From CAZWAP01 sp964632005 (GTDB lineage: Bacteria > Planctomycetota > Phycisphaerae > Sedimentisphaerales > Anaerobacaceae), in assembly GCA_964632005.1 (NCBI GenBank), contig CAZWAP010000016.1:1-47946 (forward strand): a stretch of 47,946 nt of DNA, given 5' to 3'. How positions within the stretch are numbered: position 1 is the first letter of the stretch; each line of letters starts with the position of its first letter. Below are positions 42,227 to 47,946 of this stretch, in pieces. A program made the translations under genes and the position numbers. The notes under the pieces are model-generated. The model was given only the letters and a program-made list of their open reading frames with translations, made no database searches and was not told the DNA's origin.

Positions 42227-43132
42227 CTAAACGTCGCAGCTCCGGACGGCCTGCCTTAGACTTTCGAGGGGATCGCGGGTAGGGATGAATTCCTGGCCTA
42301 CGTAGCCCTTGTACCCGGTCTGTGCGATTGCCCTCATAACGGCGGGGTAGTTGATTTCCTGGGTTTCGTCGATTTCGTTTCGGCCCGGGTTGCCGGCCGT
42401 GTGGTAATGGCCGATGTAGTCCTTGTACTGGCGGATGCGCGATATGATGTCGCCATCCATAATCTGCACGTGATAAATGTCGAACAGTAACTTCATACGC
42501 GGCGAGCCGACCTTCTTGACGATTTCCATGCAGTAATCCGTGTGGTTGCCCTGGTAGCCGGGGTGCCCTTTCATTTCAACGTTGACCCGGGTGTTGAGGA
42601 TTTCCAGGCAGATGTTGACCTTTTTCTTTTCGGCGTAGCCGATTATCTTTTTGAAGCCGGCCACGCAGTTCTTGATGCCGAGGTCGTCGGGTATGTCCTC
42701 ACGGAAGCCGGTGAAGGCGATGACGTTGGGGAAGTTGTATTCGGCGCAGGCATCAATCCTTTCCTTGGTTCGGGTGATAATCATATCGTGATATTTCGGA
42801 TTGTTGAAGCCTTTGACGAATGGCGGATCCGGCATCCCGTTCGGCGAGATGGCGCACACCAGGCCATATTTCTTGAGCGTGGGGAAATCCTGTGGTTCCA
42901 CGAGCTCGACGCTCTTCATTCCGAGGGTTCTTGCGATTTGACAGGCCTTTTCGACGTCCCAGTACTTGGCGAAGCACCAGTAGGCGATGGACTGATTGAT
43001 GCGGCCTCTGGTTACTGCTGGGCCGGTTTTCTCTTGTGCTGAAGTGCAGCCCGGTAGTGCCAGGGCCGCGGCGCCGAGGCCGAGCGTCTGCATCAGGTTG
43101 CGGCGGGTGATGGAGTGGTTCCTTGTGGTCAT
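42227..43132 (-). CDS. Hydroxypyruvate-isomerase-like TIM-barrel protein, Tat-exported lipoprotein
   Basis: 301 residues. The N-terminus has a twin-arginine motif (TRRNLMQTLGLGAAALAL) running into a lipobox LPGC, so it should be folded in the cytoplasm, exported and lipid-anchored. The barrel carries NICLEILNTR (Glu), LLFDIYHVQIMDGD (Asp/His), YHTAGNPGRNEIDETQEINY and YVGQEFIP, the Hyi/IolE-type metal and substrate motifs. AAGGAGAG precedes the ATG at 43132. An exported isomerase of this fold is unusual outside planctomycetes and some Bacteroidetes. Confidence 0.85.
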   Translation of the reverse strand: MTTRNHSITRRNLMQTLGLGAAALALPGCTSAQEKTGPAVTRGRINQSIAYWCFAKYWDVEKACQIARTLGMKSVELVEPQDFPTLKKYGLVCAISPNGMPDPPFVKGFNNPKYHDMIITRTKERIDACAEYNFPNVIAFTGFREDIPDDLGIKNCVAGFKKIIGYAEKKKVNICLEILNTRVNVEMKGHPGYQGNHTDYCMEIVKKVGSPRMKLLFDIYHVQIMDGDIISRIRQYKDYIGHYHTAGNPGRNEIDETQEINYPAVMRAIAQTGYKGYVGQEFIPTRDPLESLRQAVRSCDV

Positions 43133-43536
43133 GTTTGCTCTCCTTCTCAAAACTCGAAGATATCGGATGCAATCAGTATTACCAGCAGGTTCTCTTGTTG
43201 GCGGGCCGAGCTGCGGCGTTTCAGCCCGACGTGCCCGCGCCATACGCAGAGCAGATTTTAGGTGTGCGTGGGCCTGGCGGTCAACGAAAAAAGCCCTTAT
43301 ATAGTTCGCTCTGCGGCAAAGACCGTATCGGCCTGCGGAGGTCAAGGCCTCCGGGAATCCGCCGGCGCGGACTGCAAGGGCCACCTCCAGGTGGTGCACG
43401 AGACTACAAAAGGGGCGTAGAGGACCCGGGTCGATTGCTGATTTCTGCGGGCATAAGGCGAGCTGCCGCAGGGCAGTTTCTTCAGAGTGCCGGCACGCGT
43501 ACCGTGGTCCCTCAAAGTTATCTGGCAGGGTAAAAA
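43133..43536 (-). other. Intergenic region between tmRNA and the isomerase gene
   Basis: About 400 bases. Open frames on both strands read as low-quality Arg/Gly-rich text, and some run into the tmRNA, so they are taken as chance. A short palindrome GTGCCGGCAC lies near 43490. No clear promoter or terminator was identified. Confidence 0.35.
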
Positions 43537-43886
43537 TGGAGGCGGGGGGAGTCGAACCCCCGTCCCGAGATGCTTCAGGACAAGCGTCTACATGCTTAGT
43601 CGTTCTATTGGATTTCGCCCGGTCCAGCGCCGAACGACAGGCTCTCGAGCGGGCTATTTCGTAAGGTTCTCGCCGAACCGGCCCGAACAACCGGCTCAGC
43701 CAGCCTGCATTCTGACGCCCTTATCCGGCTGGCAGGCACAGCCGAAGAGGACGGGCCGCCAAATTAGGCGGCCATGCGCAACTGGTAGTTGCCAGGTAAA
43801 TTTAGCGCCGGATGATTAGCCAGGCCAACCGGCATCCTGGGCATGCAGCTTATCTATCCGCCATCCGGTCGAAGCCGTTCGCCCCC
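43537..43886 (-). ncRNA. ssrA: Transfer-messenger RNA
   Basis: About 350 bases. The 5' end GGGGGCGAACGGCTTCGACC (from 43886) and the 3' T-arm/acceptor GGTTCGACTCCCCCCGCCTCC (to 43538) pair as an alanyl tRNA-like acceptor; CCA is not encoded. The tag frame begins at GCG (43808-43806) and reads ALNLPGNYQLRMAA, then TAA (43766-43764). The tag ends in MAA rather than the common LAA. tmRNA rescues stalled ribosomes with SmpB, which is not in this window. One-piece, not permuted. Confidence 0.93.
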
Positions 43887-43944
43887 ATATTCACTTTTCA
43901 ATTGCCCCCGGACAGGATGCAGCTCACCAGGAGCTCCGGATAGT

Positions 43945-43973
43945 ATTATAACATTGACTACGACAGGTTGCAA
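43945..43973 (-). promoter_or_regulatory. Strong sigma70-like promoter of ssrA
   Basis: On the minus strand TTGCAA (43973-43968) and a perfect TATAAT (43950-43945) are 17 bases apart, about 50 bases above the mature tmRNA 5' end. Confidence 0.7.
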
Positions 43974-44130
43974 GCACGGTTCGGCCGTGACGGCAGGTTT
44001 TTTGGGGGCCCTTGGTTGTAAACGGCGTCTTTGCCAGGCGGATTGTGCTCTGGCAATGCTTGTCGTTGCTCAGGTAGGCTGAAAAGTCTTTCTCTCCACA
44101 GCCGGAGGTGCACCGCTGGGTCGGTGAGCC

Positions 44131-44158
44131 TTGCTGTGGCAGGGAAATATAGTAAAAT
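44131..44158 (+). promoter_or_regulatory. sigma70-like promoter of the HExxH protein gene
   Basis: TTGCTG (44131-44136) and TAAAAT (44153-44158) are separated by 16 bases. The -35 box is weak. The leader to the ATG at 44285 is about 120 bases. Confidence 0.4.
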
Positions 44159-44284
44159 ACCCTTCCGAGGAGAGGGAAAGTAGGGCCGTTGGGAGTTCTT
44201 GAGTTTTTGCTCTTTGCAGGCACCTTGTTGCGAGGTGCTCGAGTTTCGGGTTGGACGGGACTTGCAGTTGGGAGACAGACAGAG

Positions 44285-44983
44285 ATGAGACGCTCGACAG
44301 TGGTATGTGTGTTACTTTTGCTTTGCGGTTTTTCTTCCGCTATATGGGGCTATGCGCCCACCTCGGATTACACCCCCAAAAAGGTCGAGGGGTGGAAGGT
44401 GCTTGTCAACAAGGAGCTACTTTCGGGCCACCCCGAGCTTGCGCGGGACGTGCTTAAGCTCCTGAGGTTCCAGCTGTACCAGATCACCCGTGTAGTGCCG
44501 CCCAAGGCCTTGCGTAAGCTGCGGGATGTGGCTATCTGGGTGGAGTACAACCATCCGCGTCACCCCTGTATGTGCTACCATCCGAGCAGGCAGTGGTTGA
44601 TCCAGAATGATTTCAACCCCGAGAAAGAGCGCAGCGTCGAAATATCGAACGCCCGGAACTTCCTAAAGTGGACCAAGGACCAGCCTTGGATGGTTCTCCA
44701 CGAGCTTGCCCACGCTTACCACCACTGTGTGCTCGGGCATAGCAACGCTGAGATCCGCGGGGCATACCAAAAAGCCATAGCGAGCAAGAGCTATGAGAAC
44801 GTGCTCCACATCAACGGCAGGACGAGAAGGGCATATGCCCTTAATAACGATCAGGAATATTTCGCCGAATGCACGGAGGCCTTCTTCGGGACCAACGACT
44901 TCTATCCTTTTGTCCGGTCGGAGTTATACGAGCACGACCCGGAGATGTTCGAGGTGCTAAAGAGACTCTGGGGTGGCGAATAA
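44285..44983 (+). CDS. Secreted HExxH zinc-metallopeptidase-like protein
   Basis: 232 residues. A signal peptide (about 1-23, ending WGYA) is followed by a compact domain with HELAHAYHH (His139, Glu140, His143), the zincin active site. A downstream Glu in DQEYFAECTEAFFG (191-198) is the likely third ligand, which would make it a gluzincin. The C-terminal FYPFVRSELYEHDPEMFEVL resembles the end of lethal-factor-like/M34-type or related predicted peptidases, but I cannot name the family. The ATG at 44285 directly precedes the signal peptide; a start at 44189 adds an implausible leader. Confidence 0.75.
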   Translation: MRRSTVVCVLLLLCGFSSAIWGYAPTSDYTPKKVEGWKVLVNKELLSGHPELARDVLKLLRFQLYQITRVVPPKALRKLRDVAIWVEYNHPRHPCMCYHPSRQWLIQNDFNPEKERSVEISNARNFLKWTKDQPWMVLHELAHAYHHCVLGHSNAEIRGAYQKAIASKSYENVLHINGRTRRAYALNNDQEYFAECTEAFFGTNDFYPFVRSELYEHDPEMFEVLKRLWGGE

Positions 44984-45101
44984 TTCTGGTTTGTTGGGCC
45001 GGGCCGACGGAGTTCGCCGGGGGTAACCGCGTACGGCTCGGGCCTCCACGCCGGCGGTGCCCTTGAGCATCTGGGCCAGCCCAATGTTTCGTCCGGACCC
45101 C

Positions 45102-45130
45102 TTGTTGCGTGGAGCAGCATCGGCTATACT
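45102..45130 (+). promoter_or_regulatory. sigma70-like promoter of guaA
   Basis: TTGTTG (45102-45107) and TATACT (45125-45130) are separated by 17 bases. The leader to the start codon is about 90 bases; no guanine riboswitch was recognised in it. Confidence 0.5.
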
Positions 45131-45228
45131 TCTTTGCTTGATTTGTCTGCGGCGATTGAGTAATCTCGTCTGCCAGATGTGTACAGGGCCGAGGAGTCAG
45201 CCGGCCTTAACTTTATGAGGGTTTTTCA

Positions 45229-46770
45229 GTGGGCCGACAAACTATTGCCATTCTTGATTTCGGCAGTCAGTACGGGCAGTTGATAGCCCGCAGGGTTCGC
45301 GAGCACAACGTGTACTCCCGGATTTACCACCCCCAGACCAAGGCCGAGGAGCTATCGGCCGTGGAGCTCAAAGGCCTGATACTCTCGGGTGGGCCGGCGA
45401 GTGTCTACGACGCGGATGCCCCGCAGTGCGACCCGAAGATATTCGAGCTGAACGTTCCGATTCTCGGTATCTGCTACGGGATGCAGTTGGGTTGTCGGCT
45501 GTTGGGCGCCAAGGTGGTGCCCGTGGAAAAACGTGAGTACGGGCGTACGAGCTTATCTATTATCGACAAGAGCGACCTGTTTGCCAACCTGCCCGATTCG
45601 ATCACTGCCTGGGCCAGCCACGGCGACCAGATCGCCGAAACAAACGGGATGTTCCACAGATTGGCGGTGACCGAGACCTGCCCGTATGCCGCCGTTAGGC
45701 ACAAGAAAAAGCCCTTCTACGGTGTGCAGTTCCACCCGGAGGTTTCGCATACGCCGAAAGGCTCGGAGATCCTGAAAAACTTCCTCTACGATATTTGCGG
45801 CTGCGACGGCGACTGGAAGATGAGCGATTTCGTCGCCGAGGCGACCGAGGCAATACGCCGGCAGGTCGGGCAGGCAAGGGTCATTTGTGGGCTGAGCGGC
45901 GGCGTGGATTCCTCCGTCGTGGCGTCGCTCGTGCACCGAGCAGTGGGTGATCGGCTCACGTGCATCTTTGTTGACAATGGCTTGCTGCGCAAGAACGAGC
46001 GAGAAGGCGTTATCTCAACGTTTCGCAATCACTTCCATATGGACCTGCGGGTCGTGGACTGGTCCGGGCGGTTTCTCTCGGCCCTGGCCGGCGTTATCGA
46101 TCCACAACAGAAGCGCAGGATAATAGGGGCCGAGTTCATCAAGGCCTTCAAATCCGGGGCAAAGGAGATTCCCGACGTCAAGTTCCTGGCCCAGGGCACA
46201 CTGTATCCGGACGTTATCGAGTCCGGCTCGAGAGACGGCAACGCCGCGGCGAATATCAAGCTCCACCACAACGTCGGCGCACTGCCCGCAGACTTGGGCT
46301 TCGAGCTTGTCGAGCCGTTGCGCGACCTTTTCAAGGACGAGGTCCGGCTCGTCGGTGAATATCTCGGGCTGCCCGAAGACATCGTTTGGCGGCATCCTTT
46401 TCCCGGCCCGGGCCTGGCGGTCCGCGTGATAGGCGAAGTCACCCCGGACAGACTCGATATTCTCCGTGCCGCCGACGAGATCCTCATCGACGAAATCAGG
46501 TCCGCGGGGCTTTACAGGAAGATCTCGCAGGCCCTGGCGGTTCTACTGCCGATCTGCACCGTAGGAGTGATGGGAGACCAGCGGAGCTACGAAAACGTTG
46601 TTGCGATTCGAGCCGTCGAGACGGTTGATTTTATGACGGCTGATTTCTCGCGGATTCCCTACGAGCTGCTCGGCCTGATTGCTCGCAGGATCATAAACGA
46701 GGTCCGAGGCGTCAACCGCGTCGTCTACGACGTCTCGAGCAAACCGCCCGCCACCATCGAATGGGAATAG
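45229..46770 (+). CDS. guaA: GMP synthase (glutamine-hydrolysing)
   Basis: 513 residues, complete. It converts XMP to GMP with ATP and glutamine. The class I amidotransferase domain has the nucleophile Cys in GICYGMQLG near 83 and the partner motif FHPEVSH near 167. The ATP-pyrophosphatase P-loop is SGGVDSS near 225, and the dimerisation/XMP-binding C-terminus ends KPPATIEWE. GTG start with GAGGG seven bases upstream. Housekeeping gene, apparently monocistronic. Confidence 0.97.
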   Translation: MGRQTIAILDFGSQYGQLIARRVREHNVYSRIYHPQTKAEELSAVELKGLILSGGPASVYDADAPQCDPKIFELNVPILGICYGMQLGCRLLGAKVVPVEKREYGRTSLSIIDKSDLFANLPDSITAWASHGDQIAETNGMFHRLAVTETCPYAAVRHKKKPFYGVQFHPEVSHTPKGSEILKNFLYDICGCDGDWKMSDFVAEATEAIRRQVGQARVICGLSGGVDSSVVASLVHRAVGDRLTCIFVDNGLLRKNEREGVISTFRNHFHMDLRVVDWSGRFLSALAGVIDPQQKRRIIGAEFIKAFKSGAKEIPDVKFLAQGTLYPDVIESGSRDGNAAANIKLHHNVGALPADLGFELVEPLRDLFKDEVRLVGEYLGLPEDIVWRHPFPGPGLAVRVIGEVTPDRLDILRAADEILIDEIRSAGLYRKISQALAVLLPICTVGVMGDQRSYENVVAIRAVETVDFMTADFSRIPYELLGLIARRIINEVRGVNRVVYDVSSKPPATIEWE

Positions 46771-47233
46771 CCGGACGGTGCGCACCGGCACGAGAGAACT
46801 GGCCTGGTTGTTGCGGCCGGCTTTTCCAAGCCAGACTCCGACGAGCGTGCGGTGGTTCCTATTGGCGTGCGGCTGCCGGCCCGAGATAGCCTTGAGTCCT
46901 GAAGCTTTCGTACACCACCGCATCGCATTGCAAACGAGCGTGGATCTGTCTGCGGGTAAGAACCTCACGCAAAATCACGTCGACATTTCTGCAATAGAAC
47001 TTCATGCCGAGAGAAAAGCCCTGATCTCAATCACCAGCATAAGCCGGTTCTTCATCTGTTCTAATGTCCACCAGCTCTATCTTGGGGTAAAACTCGAAAA
47101 TCGGGGCGGCTGGCCGAACTTCAAACGCGAGGTCCAGCCCTACGCGGCGGTGTCCCTGCACGGGCCGGAGCCGCACATTCTTCGTACCGCCGGCATAGTG
47201 CAGCACTTCACCTGATTGACCTGATCAGCACCA
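46771..47233. other. Intergenic region after guaA with no supported gene
   Basis: About 460 bases. A plus-strand frame at 46778-47215 gives a 145-residue translation without family likeness, signal or ribosome site, starting 8 bases after the guaA stop. I consider it chance. No RNA gene or terminator was recognised. Confidence 0.35.
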
Positions 47234-47740
47234 CTATCGTGTTGACTCGGCGGCCTCGGCAATCAATTCTACAGAAAAGACCGGTAGTCTCGTTTCGGGG
47301 GATTCCCAAGTCTTCTTCCACACGGTCTGCCTGCCGCCGCCAAGAGTGATGATATTGGGCCCCTCTAATCGAACATCACCAGGCAAGGGATGCTGTATCT
47401 TGAAGGTAATCGAACGGGCCATGCTTTCGTTGCCGGGATCAGTATGTACGACGGTAAGGGTTCCGTCCTCGTCCACGGTGGTCAGGATGAGAGAGTCACC
47501 CGACACGGAGTATTCCCTCGGCTCTTGTTCCCCGGTTACGACATACCGACAAACGATAGGCCCTTGCTCACTGCCACTGATCGGGATTCGCCACGCCGAT
47601 ACAGGCCCCTGCCTTAGTAAGGTCTCGACTGTCCGCTCGTTGGCGGACGACTCGGTGCGGTTGTCACAGCCGTTGAGCATCAGCCAGGCACCGAGCACAC
47701 CCAGGCTCAATGCACGATGAAAATGCCGCGAATGCAGCAT
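47234..47740 (-). CDS. Small predicted lipoprotein
   Basis: About 168 residues. The N-terminal hydrophobic stretch ends in a lipobox-like LNGC (Cys near 25), followed by a Ser/Asn/Glu linker and a beta-rich domain (VCRYVVTGEQEPREYSVSGDSLILTTVDEDGTLTVVH). AGGAG lies seven bases before the ATG at 47740. No family recognised; envelope location is inferred from the lipobox. A TATAAT lies at 47822-47827 on the same strand with a weak -35. Confidence 0.68.
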   Translation of the reverse strand: MLHSRHFHRALSLGVLGAWLMLNGCDNRTESSANERTVETLLRQGPVSAWRIPISGSEQGPIVCRYVVTGEQEPREYSVSGDSLILTTVDEDGTLTVVHTDPGNESMARSITFKIQHPLPGDVRLEGPNIITLGGGRQTVWKKTWESPETRLPVFSVELIAEAAESTR

Positions 47741-47853
47741 CGGACTCTCCTTGATTCTGTCGCCTTGGTTCATAAATCCAGTCGCCTCCCCAGCGAGTTC
47801 GAGGCGAGCTTCGATAAAGCGATTATAAGCCTCTCACGCACAAGAAGCGAGAA

Positions 47854-47884
47854 GAAAGCCTTCCGTTTCCGGCGGAAGGCTTTC
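47854..47884 (-). terminator. Terminator hairpin after tRNA-Pro
   Basis: GAAAGCCTTCCG (47854-47865) and CGGAAGGCTTTC (47873-47884) are perfect 12-base arms with a 7-base loop. On the minus strand they are followed by TTCTCG, so the U-run is short. It lies 12 bases after the tRNA 3' end. Confidence 0.7.
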
Positions 47885-47896
47885 AGTCCAGTCAAG

Positions 47897-47946
47897 TCGG
47901 GGCGACTGGACTTGAACCAGCGACCTCTGGTCCCCCAGACCAGCAC
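47897..47946 (-). tRNA. tRNA-Pro (anticodon GGG), 5' part outside the window
   Basis: The minus strand reads the anticodon arm CTGGT-CTGGGGG-ACCAG (loop with anticodon GGG), a short variable region, the T-arm with TTCAAGT, and the acceptor half CGCCCCG with discriminator A. CCA is not encoded. The D-arm and 5' acceptor half lie beyond the right edge. Confidence 0.85.

Noticed and set aside
43123..43819. Open frames running through the tmRNA region
   Set aside because: The region is explained by tmRNA structure; the translations are chance.
46778..47215. 145-codon frame after guaA
   Set aside because: No ribosome site, signal or domain; mixed composition unlike neighbouring genes.
1..47946. 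CRISPR array, prophage, transposon or toxin-antitoxin module
   Set aside because: No regularly spaced repeats, transposase, integrase or phage structural motifs were seen on either strand.

Overview
The window looks like chromosomal DNA from a planctomycete of the Phycisphaerae/Sedimentisphaerales type. This is inferred from a dockerin-like repeat protein with lamin-tail domains, a Tat-exported sulfatase, a di-haem protein of the hydrazine-synthase-alpha type, many sugar isomerase and Gfo/Idh genes, and a Hanks-type kinase with a C-terminal anchor. No insertion sequence, prophage or CRISPR array is visible. Most genes have a clear Shine-Dalgarno site, and several sigma70-like promoters can be read directly.

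Layout. 1-7917 (+): a giant secreted CotH-kinase/lamin-tail protein, then a promoter and a three-gene set (VTC polyphosphate-polymerase-like protein, DUF4956 membrane protein, HlyD-type membrane fusion protein). 8053-13575 (-): one promoter-led operon encoding two FabZ-like proteins, an enlarged acyl carrier protein, a chain-length-factor-like synthase, an intact FabF-type synthase and seryl-tRNA synthetase. 14208-20294: carbohydrate genes (GH130, an internally deleted sulfatase, a di-haem beta-propeller protein, a GH-A clan hydrolase). 20707-25852: a cobalamin-domain protein, citramalate synthase, a Ser/Thr kinase, a small membrane protein and RfbC. 25985-30438: a sugar operon (MFS, TIM-barrel isomerase, Gfo/Idh) and a UroD/MtaA-type protein. 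30565-36435 (-): an alpha-glucan set (GT4, GH57, debranching enzyme) followed by a secreted coiled-coil protein. 36826-37223 (-): a monocistronic 62-residue bacterial histone-fold protein with its own terminator and a palindrome-bearing promoter. 37476-38222: two small charged proteins. 38496-42208: a second sugar operon with promoter and terminator. 42227-43132: a hydroxypyruvate-isomerase-like Tat lipoprotein. 43537-43886 (-): tmRNA. 44285-47946: a secreted HExxH protein, GuaA, a small lipoprotein and the 3' part of tRNA-Pro(GGG).

Most notable. (1) The lipid cassette pairs a complete ketosynthase (Cys-His-His) with a partner in which the active-site Cys is Glu and the second His is Asn. It also pairs an intact FabZ-like dehydratase with one whose catalytic Glu is Gln, around an ACP with an insertion of about 45 residues. 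This reads as a dedicated type II fatty-acid/polyketide-like system of catalytic and non-catalytic partners. (2) A histone-fold protein with the Arg/Asp clamp sits alone under a palindromic promoter. (3) The CotH-VTC-DUF4956 association is extended here by a membrane fusion protein. (4) A corrinoid-domain protein has lost the canonical cobalt-ligand His and the adenosyl-capping Trp. All functional statements are read from sequence motifs; no database search was run.
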